A stretch of 10,142 nucleotides of DNA, taken from positions 1 through 10,142 of the forward strand of contig WRKD01000155.1 in NCBI GenBank assembly GCA_009778255.1, written 5' to 3'. This stretch comes from Bacillota bacterium. GTDB lineage: Bacteria; Bacillota; Dehalobacteriia; UBA4068. The translations under genes and the position numbers were made by a program. Below, piece after piece: positions 1 through 7,369 of this stretch. Positions within the stretch are counted from its first letter, which is position 1; each line of letters opens with the position of its first letter. The notes under the pieces are model-generated. The model did not search any database. It had not been told where the DNA came from and was given only the letters and a program-made list of their open reading frames with translations.

Positions 1-20
1 AAGTCCGCAATGACGGGGAT
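1..20. repeat. possible half of a dispersed palindromic intergenic repeat at the window edge
   Basis: The plus strand begins AAGTCCGCAATGACGGGGAT; the other strand has GTCATTGCGGACTT at the very edge. This resembles the arm and start of the loop of GTCATTGCGGA...TCCGCAATGAC-type palindromic elements that are scattered between genes in several bacterial groups. Only one arm is inside the window, so the palindrome cannot be confirmed. It lies in the non-coding stretch after the EssC-like gene. Confidence 0.3.
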
Positions 21-83
21 ATTTAGGTAATTAGTCTCATTTTGATCATTTTGTTAGTGTTTATTCTGGTTTCTAGAGGTGCC

Positions 84-3000
84 CTATAGTAAATTAAAAT
101 CAACCGCCGTTTTAATGCCCATATATTTATTTTTTATTACCAAATATCCTTCTCCTATGGCAAATTCTGCTTTTTCGTAACTGCCATAAGGTAAGCGGAT
201 ATTGAAAACCCCTTGCTCTTTTAAGCTGCCAAAAACGATACCGCATTGTGCTGTTTTAAAAGCTTTGATAAAAGAATCATAAGAACTGCCCATATCACTT
301 ATATTTCCACCTGCCCAAATAGAAATTTTTAAACCATGCTCTTTTTTGGCTATCCTCTCTAAAAGATTCAACACATTACCAAAACAGTTTTCTGTAAAAT
401 CGGCCAAATCATCAAGAATAAACACTATATGCCGCCAATTCTCTTTTATTTTCTGTACATCCGCACCGCTTTTGCGGCATTGTAGCAATTGTGCTCGGCG
501 TTCTTCTAATACAGTATTGATTTCTTCGACAAAAGCATCTTCATCATCAAGTTCATCGATATTCTCTACATTTTCCATATCATATAAGGGGAAAAGACCG
601 GCGGCTACGCTATCTTTTATATATATTTTCGCCTGTGACTTATTAAGCAAAAGTCTAGCCATAGATACCAGCAAAGTGCTTTTACCGCTGGCGGGCTCGC
701 CTGTTATGAGCAATAAATGGTGAAGATTAAATTCGAAAACACCACATTGCAGATCATTGTTTAACAAACCCACATTGATGCAGGCGCTATTAAGCTGTTC
801 ATTTATCTTAAAAATATCTATAATAGCGGGCATTTCTGGTATTGATAAAGATGGCTGTATTTTTCCTGCCCGCACAAAGGCTGCAAATATTTCAATAATA
901 TCTTCCAAACTTTTTTTCTTAAAGCAGCTATTGGCCGTTTGAAATTCCAGAGGCGGATTATTTTTAAACAAACCGCGTCCGTCATTTTTTGCCGGCTCTA
1001 AACCATGGCATCGGCCAACTATGCCTTCGTAATCTGCCTTATCGTTCATTTCGAGCGCCGCCACCATTTTAAAGTTGGCAAAGAAGTGGTAAGCCCTTTC
1101 CTGAGTAGCGGTAGCTACTATATATATACCGTACTTTACCCCTTCTCGGGCTAAAGTAAGCATTTGCTCGGCAATATTATCATAAACCTCTGTAAGCGCG
1201 GTATAGTTGTCTAAAAGTATAAAAATAGCCGGCATATCCTGTGCGCTTATTTCTTTATAATGGGCAAAACTATCCGCTTTGGCATTAATGAAAATCTTTT
1301 TTCTCTCTTCAATTTGGCGAAAAATATAGACAATAAATTGATTCAAACGATGTTCTTCTTCTACGGTAACAACGCCGCCAATATGAGGCAAAAATTCCAT
1401 ACGCCTAAAGGCACCGCCGCCAAAATCAAGCACATAGATGCAGATTTCCTGAGGGCTGTAGCAATGTGCCAAAGAAAGACATAATGTTTGTAATAATACC
1501 GTTTTTCCGCTACCTGCCATACCATAAACGACAAGATTGCCATTTGTTAAAAAATCGCAGGTCAAAATATCTTGTATTTGTTCACGTGGATTATCAAAAA
1601 TACCCACAGGTGGTTTTATAGCAGGACATGTGCTTGATCCTTTTTTCCAAACGCCACTTTTATAATCAAAGCCAGAGGTAAAATCCAGAATATCTTCTAA
1701 ATACAATGTATCGTTTAAAGGCGGCGGCCAGGGGCCGGGTAAGGCGCTTATGCCCATGTTTTTTGCCGTTTTAGCTATATGCTCCGCCATTGCTTTCAGC
1801 TGACTTAGCAATTCTTCTTTAGCTATTTTTTCTTCATTTAACGGGTAAATTTTATCACAGCGCCCATTGAGAGCTACTTTATAAAAGTTTTGCTCTCTTT
1901 TTTGGCCATACCGTTCATCACTTACAGGATCATAATCTGCGCCGGCATAAGCCGCTTGGAACATTTCAAAAACCTCATCATTACCTACCTGTATATAAGC
2001 CCGCCCCGGCTCTTTGATATAGGCGGCGTCACTACGTTTAATAACATCTTTACTATCTCCGCTATCTTGTACTTTAAAGCAAATTTTAAATTTAGAGTTA
2101 CTCCAAATCTGATCATCTACAATGCCGCCCGGTTTTTGCGTAGCCAAAATCAAATGCACGCCCAAACTCCGGCCTACCCGGGCTGTGCTGATCAGTTCTT
2201 TCATAAATTCCGGCTGCTCTGCTTTTAATTCGGCAAATTCATCGGCTATAATAATTAAATGCGGAACAGGTATAGTCGCTTTACCATTATGGTAAATCTT
2301 TTGGTATTTATCAATATTATTTACATCGTGATCGGAAAAAATCCGCTGACGACGTTGCAATTCACTTTTAATAGATATCAAAGCGCGATTTGTTTGATTA
2401 CCGCCCAAATTAGTAATAGTGCCCACCAAATGCGGCATACCTTTAAACGCATCCGCCATCCCGCCACCCTTATAATCTATTAAAACGAATACTACATCAT
2501 AAGGATGAAAATTCATAGCTAAAGAAATTATGAGAGATTGTAGAAACTCACTTTTGCCAGATCCTGTTGTACCGGCTATCAAACCATGTGGGCCAAAACC
2601 GCTTTCATGTACATCCAAATAAAACAATTCGCTGCCCGCACGGGCGCCGACAGGAACAGCCATACCCATATAAGTGCGGTTATTTTGCCATCTGCTGTTA
2701 AGATCTATTTCTTCAACTTTTTTGATCTTATACATTTGTGTTAAGGTGAACGATGTAGGCAAACTAAAAAGAGAGAAAGAACTTTTTATTTTTAAAGGCG
2801 CTAACTGTCTGCCAATAAAATCTAGCTTGGCGTATTCCAGTTGATCTGGGTTATATAATAGTTTTGAGCCGTCTTCTTTATTACTCATCTCATGCACTTT
2901 GGCGCCGGTGGCAATTACTATTTTGCAATTCATGGGCAAATATGCTTTATTAGCAGCCAAAAAAAGCACGGAAACACCCAATTCTTTATGCGGATCATAC

Positions 3001-3992
3001 AAATATTTGGCAATAGGTTCTTTTTCTAATAGCTTTACATCATCGATTACAAACACATAATGCGGTAACATAAGCGCGGCGGTCGTATAATCATCTTTTT
3101 TACTCAATTCCCGGCTTCGTAGAATATCATATAGCACCGCCAGTGTTTGATGAGCCATTACTAAACCACAAGCCATGAAGCGTATCTTATTATCCGCGCT
3201 CCATACATGCGGCAAAAAACGCATCCAAGCTAATTTTGGTTCGCTCTCATCTTTCAGCATAAGAACGATATTAACGTCATCATAGCCATGATTGGTGACT
3301 ATTTGTAGAATAATAGCGTTTAAAAGATCAATTACCCGAGTATTTTCCCCTACTATTCCGCATATTTCACCGTTAACTAAATCCAAGCATACCGGAATAT
3401 TATTCACCTTTTCAAATTTTAGGGCTACTTTTTCCGGCTCGGCGGCTAAGGGATCATCCTCCAGATTAAAACGTTGCTGATTATACTCCAATTCCAGCGT
3501 AAACGATACATTTCCCATTCCAATACGCAAGGAAAGAAAATCGCTATGGGCAGGAGTCCGCTCCCATAATTTGCTATCTGTATTACGTATGCGGTTCATG
3601 CATACTTGCGGATCTGGGTTCATTTCACTGCCTGCCGCAGCTTGCAGTTTTTGTTGAATAGTCAATTCAGTTGTTAAATCTGCTATGTATTGTAAATATT
3701 TGCTTTGCCTTAATTTTTTACTTTCCAGATATTTCTTTTTTTGCCTGGAAATAGAGAATAGAGAATTTACTAAAGCTACAAAAGATGCGGCTAAAAAAAT
3801 CATCATATAGGTACTATTAGATAATAGCGCCATAATAACCGTAACGACCGCCATTAAAAGCGGCGGTAAGAATACGCTTAGCCATGATATTTCCGGCTTT
3901 TGCGGCATAGCGGGAGGTGATTCAATGATCCTTTTACCCATGGGCATTTCCGGCAAAAAGCGCGGTTGCCGGGTGAATTCCCTTGCAGTCAT
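84..3992 (-). CDS. essC: EssC/EccC-type type VII secretion ATPase (three FtsK/SpoIIIE domains, no FHA domains)
   Basis: This 1302-residue membrane ATPase powers export of WXG100 proteins. A short cytosolic N-terminus (MPMGKRIIESPP near 16-27) leads into two transmembrane helices (about 39-57 and 62-82), followed by a linker with WERTP (W143) typical of EssC/EccC. Three ATPase domains follow. D1 has Walker A GTTGSGKS (474-481), Walker B D584-E585 and the downstream ATQKPGG. D2 has GMAGSGKT (824-831) and a Walker B with D928-N929. D3 has GEPASGKS (1098-1105) and D1194-D1195. D1 looks catalytically intact, whereas D2 has Asn where the catalytic Glu is expected. Firmicutes EssC (about 1480 residues in S. 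aureus) starts with two FHA domains; these are absent, so the layout matches actinobacterial EccC. The ATG at 3992 has AAGGAG at 4002-4007. It is the last gene of the run. EssC family membership is certain. Confidence 0.95.
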   Translation of the reverse strand: MTAREFTRQPRFLPEMPMGKRIIESPPAMPQKPEISWLSVFLPPLLMAVVTVIMALLSNSTYMMIFLAASFVALVNSLFSISRQKKKYLESKKLRQSKYLQYIADLTTELTIQQKLQAAAGSEMNPDPQVCMNRIRNTDSKLWERTPAHSDFLSLRIGMGNVSFTLELEYNQQRFNLEDDPLAAEPEKVALKFEKVNNIPVCLDLVNGEICGIVGENTRVIDLLNAIILQIVTNHGYDDVNIVLMLKDESEPKLAWMRFLPHVWSADNKIRFMACGLVMAHQTLAVLYDILRSRELSKKDDYTTAALMLPHYVFVIDDVKLLEKEPIAKYLYDPHKELGVSVLFLAANKAYLPMNCKIVIATGAKVHEMSNKEDGSKLLYNPDQLEYAKLDFIGRQLAPLKIKSSFSLFSLPTSFTLTQMYKIKKVEEIDLNSRWQNNRTYMGMAVPVGARAGSELFYLDVHESGFGPHGLIAGTTGSGKSEFLQSLIISLAMNFHPYDVVFVLIDYKGGGMADAFKGMPHLVGTITNLGGNQTNRALISIKSELQRRQRIFSDHDVNNIDKYQKIYHNGKATIPVPHLIIIADEFAELKAEQPEFMKELISTARVGRSLGVHLILATQKPGGIVDDQIWSNSKFKICFKVQDSGDSKDVIKRSDAAYIKEPGRAYIQVGNDEVFEMFQAAYAGADYDPVSDERYGQKREQNFYKVALNGRCDKIYPLNEEKIAKEELLSQLKAMAEHIAKTAKNMGISALPGPWPPPLNDTLYLEDILDFTSGFDYKSGVWKKGSSTCPAIKPPVGIFDNPREQIQDILTCDFLTNGNLVVYGMAGSGKTVLLQTLCLSLAHCYSPQEICIYVLDFGGGAFRRMEFLPHIGGVVTVEEEHRLNQFIVYIFRQIEERKKIFINAKADSFAHYKEISAQDMPAIFILLDNYTALTEVYDNIAEQMLTLAREGVKYGIYIVATATQERAYHFFANFKMVAALEMNDKADYEGIVGRCHGLEPAKNDGRGLFKNNPPLEFQTANSCFKKKSLEDIIEIFAAFVRAGKIQPSLSIPEMPAIIDIFKINEQLNSACINVGLLNNDLQCGVFEFNLHHLLLITGEPASGKSTLLVSMARLLLNKSQAKIYIKDSVAAGLFPLYDMENVENIDELDDEDAFVEEINTVLEERRAQLLQCRKSGADVQKIKENWRHIVFILDDLADFTENCFGNVLNLLERIAKKEHGLKISIWAGGNISDMGSSYDSFIKAFKTAQCGIVFGSLKEQGVFNIRLPYGSYEKAEFAIGEGYLVIKNKYMGIKTAVDFNLL

Positions 3993-4005
3993 ATGTTTAT
4001 TCTCC

Positions 4006-4311
4006 TTATAACTTGGAAGGAATTTTACTTCCTTGCATAATGACCCTCATACCTTCGCTATATACAGTTTTAATACGCCCATTGAAGTCTTTTAATAATT
4101 CATTGAAGTCTGTCAGATCTTTTTTATACTCTGCAAACTTTTCTATAAAGACGTCTTTTGTCTCACCCTGCCAACCAGAGCCGGTAAGCTTATATATAGT
4201 GTTTTGGGCGGAAATCATAGCTTGATTGATTTGCTGTATTTTTTTATCATTCAAAGTTATTACTCCGCTTTTTAATTGATCTAAGTTTAGATAAATAATT
4301 GTATTGGCCAC
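4006..4311 (-). CDS. WXG100 family secreted protein (EsxA-like)
   Basis: This 101-residue protein is predicted to be two long helices joined by the turn SGWQGET, with W47-Q48-G49 in the middle of the chain as expected for WXG100 proteins. Such proteins dimerise as four-helix bundles and are the signature substrates and structural partners of T7SS. No clear C-terminal YxxxD/E signal is visible, which is common outside actinobacteria. The start is GTG at 4311 with a strong purine-rich site, AAGGAGGAGG, at 4316-4325, implying high translation. The TAA stop (4006-4008) overlaps the SD of the EssC-like gene just downstream, so the two are translated in tandem. The neighbouring EssC homologue makes the assignment firm. 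Confidence 0.88.
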   Translation of the reverse strand: MANTIIYLNLDQLKSGVITLNDKKIQQINQAMISAQNTIYKLTGSGWQGETKDVFIEKFAEYKKDLTDFNELLKDFNGRIKTVYSEGMRVIMQGSKIPSKL

Positions 4312-4315
4312 TTTT

Positions 4316-4325
4316 CCTCCTCCTT
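4316..4325 (-). promoter_or_regulatory. strong extended Shine-Dalgarno before the GTG start of the WXG100 gene
   Basis: The minus strand reads AAGGAGGAGG and is separated by four A residues from GTG 4311. The AAGGAG part is 8 bases from the start codon. It supports GTG as the start and suggests efficient translation of the small secreted protein. Confidence 0.7.
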
Positions 4326-4369
4326 GTTGATAAGTGAAAACATTTAAATGCCATAAGGGTGCCCATAAT

Positions 4370-5008
4370 TTATTGTGAATTATTTTTTATATCTTCCAGT
4401 TTCGCGAGTACAATGGGTTTTTCAACAAATGAATCGTCTTTTGCCAATAAATAGGCTTTCCAATCTTCATCAATATAATAATCTTCTTTTTCGTACAAAG
4501 TTATTACCTGTCCATTCTTAAAAGTAACTGTAATAGTACTTGAGCCTAATTTAGCACCTGCTTGCCAATTTATAGCTTCGTCTCCATCTATAAGCTCTGT
4601 ATTAGATTCAAGCAGCGCACGTACATGCAATTTTATATCTTGTGAATTCGTAAAAGAGTCTAACTTCATATCATTATGCAGTTTTTTCGATTCGATAATT
4701 ATGCCGCTTTGTGCATGGCCGTTTGGCATATTATTCAATAAACCAGCCGATTGACTATCCCATTCCTCTATGGCTTTCTCATAAATCTCATACTCTGTTT
4801 GAAAAGCTTCGATTTTTTTTATAGTATCGGCAGTTCCTTTTTTGGATTGCCTTATGGTATTGATTATTTGCGCATAACACAAACCACCGGCTAAACGTTC
4901 TGCATTAGCCAATTCCAGCTCTTCTGCCTCAAAAAAACTGCGCGCGCGATTCAGTTTCTTTTTTAACGCATCGCTTGCCTGCGTATCTAAGCGTATTTCG
5001 TTTAACAT
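4370..5008 (-). CDS. helical-N-terminus protein of unknown function in the T7SS operon
   Basis: The protein has 212 residues from the preferred start. The N-terminal half (about 1-95) is helical and rich in Lys, Glu and Ala, containing DALKKKLNRARSFFEAEELE and KAIEEWDSQSAGLLNN, much like the long helices of LXG/WXG-type proteins but without a clear WXG turn. The C-terminal part (about 140-200) is probably beta-rich, with SSTITVTFKNGQVITLY and a very acidic YYIDEDW segment. The frame also opens at GTG 5017, but that codon is embedded in the SD-like AGGTGA at 5014-5019, which lies 5 bases before the ATG at 5008; the ATG is preferred. No signal peptide or membrane helix is seen. It could be a T7SS substrate, a chaperone or an immunity protein for the upstream hydrolase. 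The family was not recognised. Confidence 0.6.
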   Translation of the reverse strand: MLNEIRLDTQASDALKKKLNRARSFFEAEELELANAERLAGGLCYAQIINTIRQSKKGTADTIKKIEAFQTEYEIYEKAIEEWDSQSAGLLNNMPNGHAQSGIIIESKKLHNDMKLDSFTNSQDIKLHVRALLESNTELIDGDEAINWQAGAKLGSSTITVTFKNGQVITLYEKEDYYIDEDWKAYLLAKDDSFVEKPIVLAKLEDIKNNSQ

Positions 5009-5013
5009 TTTGC

Positions 5014-5019
5014 TCACCT
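5014..5019 (-). promoter_or_regulatory. Shine-Dalgarno AGGTGA that decides the start at 5008
   Basis: The minus strand reads AGGTGA ending 5 bases before ATG 5008. The alternative GTG at 5015-5017 is inside this site and has no separate purine-rich site upstream, so the ATG three codons later is the likelier start. Confidence 0.55.
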
Positions 5020-5025
5020 AATCTA

Positions 5026-5358
5026 TTACGGTTTTGCGTTAATCATTTCATGAAAGCGGCGGTCTTCATTTTCAAATATAATTTGCCTACTACGTAGCCT
5101 TTGCAATTCTGCTTTGCGTTTATCTAAGCAATTCTGGATATATTTTTCCTGAATTCTTCTTAAAGCTGTTAAACGCATATCTATTCTTGTTATATTTGCT
5201 ATATAAACCGCACTTGTCAAATCTTGCGCAAAAGCAGGTATAATTGCTGCTCCCTGACTACTATGGGCTTGAGCGGCGTTTATAGCTTCTGCCAGATCTT
5301 TTTCTAAACGCCGTATTTCCTGTTCGCATTTTTGTATTTCATTACAACGGCAAGTCAT
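5026..5358 (-). CDS. small coiled-coil protein of unknown function in the T7SS operon
   Basis: This 110-residue, almost wholly helical protein has two charged helices separated by a hydrophobic middle. The first (about 5-30) contains EIRRLEKDLAEAINAAQ and the last (about 62-108) contains DKRKAELQRLRSRQIIFENED. The middle (about IIPAFAQDLTSAVYIANITR) is hydrophobic. There are three Cys within the first 11 residues (C3, C5, C11). No signal peptide or WXG motif is seen. The size and hairpin-like character resemble the small helical partners that accompany LXG/WXG effectors in Firmicutes (chaperone or targeting factors; the DUF5082/YwqH group is one comparison), but it is not confidently assigned. 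The ATG at 5358 has AGGGGGA upstream. It lies 33 bases after the hydrolase gene, so it could be that protein's secretion partner or, less likely, its immunity factor. Confidence 0.6.
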   Translation of the reverse strand: MTCRCNEIQKCEQEIRRLEKDLAEAINAAQAHSSQGAAIIPAFAQDLTSAVYIANITRIDMRLTALRRIQEKYIQNCLDKRKAELQRLRSRQIIFENEDRRFHEMINAKP

Positions 5359-5391
5359 TATTTTTCCCCCTAATACATATCTCTAGGCTAA

Positions 5392-6507
5392 TTAATCATG
5401 CGTATAATAAAGAACCTCTTTATCTTTGCCAAAACCGTAGTTTAGTGATTGATGATTATAATTGTTTTTTCCGGCTTGTGATATCATAACATCTGTATCT
5501 TCTTCTTTTTGGGGAACGACTATCGCTATATGGCCAGAACCGTCTTTTTTACTAACGGCAACTGTAGGAAACCCGGCATTGGCCCGTGCAACCGCTTCTT
5601 GCTCAGTTACGGCAACCCAGCCATATGTAGCACCATGTTTATCTAACCAATCATAAGTAGCGGAAGCGGATAACTCTGTATCTGCCTCTTTGGCATCACT
5701 CGGTGCGCCAGCGGAGTCGATATAATGAGGTATTTCGGCACTCATAGCGCAAGTAACATCCCACGCATAAATATTACAGTAAGTTAGTGTTAGTGTTTTC
5801 GTCTTTTTCTCATTCTGTGAATTTTCGATACCATCTTCATTATCCTTAATCACTATTACTTGTTTTTGATATCTAGTGGTATTTTCTACATTAAAACTTT
5901 CTACAACTTCACTATAAGCTTCGGGGCTTCTGGTTCCGGCATTTGTTTTAAATGGCTGTGCCTTTGCCCCTCGGTTATCTGAAGGTAAATTGCCATGCGA
6001 ATTATTTACCACTATAGCTTGGCCTATATTGATCTTATGTGTTTTTGTTTCTGTAATAGGATCAGATACTTCAATCTTTTCAAACCATTCGCCTGTATGA
6101 GAATCTCGCCATCTTCCAAATGCGCCACTGGCCACTTCTTTTAAGGAAATATAAGTAGCAGTTTGCGGGCTTTTATTTTTATCTGCTATAGGGAACTTTG
6201 TAGATAAAGATTCCCCATATATTAGTTCTTTAGCCAACTTATTATCTACATTAGCGGCTATTAGCTGTATCTGTTTTAAATCGTTAATTAATTTTTCAAG
6301 CCTTTCAATATTACCCGCTAATTTATTCAATAGTTTTTGGCAGGAATCTTCAAAAGCATTGCCGGCCAAGCCATGCCAGTTAGCCCGCGCCAAAGTGTAT
6401 CCTTTTAGCATCTCTGCCTTGTATGCTGATAGAGAATCGCAGGTAGATTGCAGTTCGGCAGCAGCTTTCTTAAAATCTTCAAAGGTAAGCTTAACTTTTT
6501 CAGCCAA
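5392..6507 (-). CDS. WXG100-headed T7SS substrate with papain-like (NlpC/P60-type) cysteine hydrolase domain
   Basis: The 371-residue protein begins with a WXG100-like helical hairpin (about 1-100) with the turn motif W44-H45-G46 in ANWHGLAGNAFEDS, the usual T7SS substrate signature. A variable middle (about 105-235) follows. The C-terminal domain (about 238-371) contains TYCNIYAWDV (Cys244), GWVAVTEQEAVARANAGFP and SGHIAIVVP (His326), then SQAGKNN (344-349). A Cys at a helix start and a later GH(I/V)AxV strand are features of papain-fold amidases and endopeptidases such as NlpC/P60 and CHAP relatives, which cleave peptidoglycan peptides. It is therefore a candidate secreted cell-wall hydrolase or antibacterial effector. 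The start is TTG at 6507, supported by AAGGAGG at 6515-6521 with 7-base spacing. No signal peptide is present, consistent with T7SS export. The fold is likely; substrate and toxicity are inference. Confidence 0.7.
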   Translation of the reverse strand: MAEKVKLTFEDFKKAAAELQSTCDSLSAYKAEMLKGYTLARANWHGLAGNAFEDSCQKLLNKLAGNIERLEKLINDLKQIQLIAANVDNKLAKELIYGESLSTKFPIADKNKSPQTATYISLKEVASGAFGRWRDSHTGEWFEKIEVSDPITETKTHKINIGQAIVVNNSHGNLPSDNRGAKAQPFKTNAGTRSPEAYSEVVESFNVENTTRYQKQVIVIKDNEDGIENSQNEKKTKTLTLTYCNIYAWDVTCAMSAEIPHYIDSAGAPSDAKEADTELSASATYDWLDKHGATYGWVAVTEQEAVARANAGFPTVAVSKKDGSGHIAIVVPQKEEDTDVMISQAGKNNYNHQSLNYGFGKDKEVLYYTHD

Positions 6508-6514
6508 ATTTAAC

Positions 6515-6521
6515 CCTCCTT
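6515..6521 (-). promoter_or_regulatory. Shine-Dalgarno supporting a TTG start
   Basis: The minus strand reads AAGGAGG, with 7 bases before the TTG at 6505-6507. Its strength and spacing, together with the WXG100-like helix beginning immediately after, support this non-ATG start for the hydrolase-tailed substrate. Confidence 0.7.
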
Positions 6522-6544
6522 AAACCTCTTTTTATTGCTGCAGA

Positions 6545-7369
6545 CTATGGCACAGTCTTCATTACCCTTAAGCAGCGGCCGCCAGATAATGGCATTTTAT
6601 ACCAGGCATTTTTATCATGCTGGTTGAGAAAATACAGATAATTGTCTATAATATGCAGTTTTTCTGCTTTTTCACCGCAAAAGCGGATAGTTTCTCCATT
6701 TACTGCGTTTATCCTTACAATGGCGCGGTTATCCAGCATATTTGCCGCATAAAGATAGTTCCCTTCACTAATAATACTTTGAGTCTTTATAAGATCAACT
6801 CTGTGCGGTTTTTTTTCATCCATACATAAACTACATAAATAATAATCCTGCGCACAATCGGCATAATACAATACATCTGCCAGAAGATTAAGACAAAACG
6901 GCATATGACCTGTAAGCAGCGAGCTTTTTGTACTATGCATATCGAACTTCAATAACCCTTGAGCTTGTGCGCCGTACAAAAAACCCTCGTGAATAATAAA
7001 AGAACGAAACTCTTCTTTAATTACCGCAGTTGGCTCGTGTGAAGGCAGCTCGAGCTTATAAATAAAGTTATCTGCTTCATGCAAAAAGTATAATGAATCG
7101 GCATATACTGTTAAATAAGAGCAGGGCCAATTTAAAATGCAATTTTCACTTAAACTTTGCGTATCCAGACAATACAAATAATCATGGTCTTTTTGATTAC
7201 TATAATAAATATCTTCGCCCCATGAAGCGGCAAACCACATAAGCCCGTTTATTTTGCCTATTAACTGGCTATCTTCATTCAAAACATGCGTTCCCAGATG
7301 ATTTTCAAGGTCGCAAACATATAAAAGCTTCTTATGCCTTATTATTAAGGCTCCGTTAGATGTATTCAT
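6545..7369 (-). CDS. seven-repeat beta-propeller-like protein (DUF5050-like)
   Basis: The protein has 274 residues with no signal peptide or membrane helix, so it is predicted to be cytoplasmic unless exported by the local system. It contains seven evenly spaced repeats, each with a hydrophobic strand, a turn, then LY/IY followed by aromatic or small residues and a second strand. The key tyrosines are at 17, 55, 94, 132, 168, 207 and 246, a period of 36-39. Clear copies include VYADSLYFLHEADNFIYKLEL and IIDNYLYFLNQHDKNAWYKM. This suits a seven-bladed propeller or a DUF5050-type repeat protein, families that usually act as binding scaffolds. The ATG at 7369 lies within the end of the YukD-like gene, indicating translational coupling, with AAAAGGT at 7378-7384 as SD. 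Its role is unknown; position suggests an adaptor for the YukD-like protein or for the next gene's product. Confidence 0.65.
   Translation of the reverse strand: MNTSNGALIIRHKKLLYVCDLENHLGTHVLNEDSQLIGKINGLMWFAASWGEDIYYSNQKDHDYLYCLDTQSLSENCILNWPCSYLTVYADSLYFLHEADNFIYKLELPSHEPTAVIKEEFRSFIIHEGFLYGAQAQGLLKFDMHSTKSSLLTGHMPFCLNLLADVLYYADCAQDYYLCSLCMDEKKPHRVDLIKTQSIISEGNYLYAANMLDNRAIVRINAVNGETIRFCGEKAEKLHIIDNYLYFLNQHDKNAWYKMPLSGGRCLRVMKTVP

Noticed and set aside
346..723. Plus-strand open frame of 125 codons opposite the EssC-like gene
   Set aside because: It is antisense to a clearly conserved ATPase domain, is Ser-rich low-complexity in translation and has no recognisable motif; it is a frame shadow. 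The same holds for plus-strand frames at 757-942, 1260-1484, 1890-2228, 2259-2483 and 3292-3480.
3983..4225. Plus-strand open frame opposite the WXG100 gene
   Set aside because: The minus-strand WXG100 protein explains this stretch fully; the plus-strand translation has no family features.
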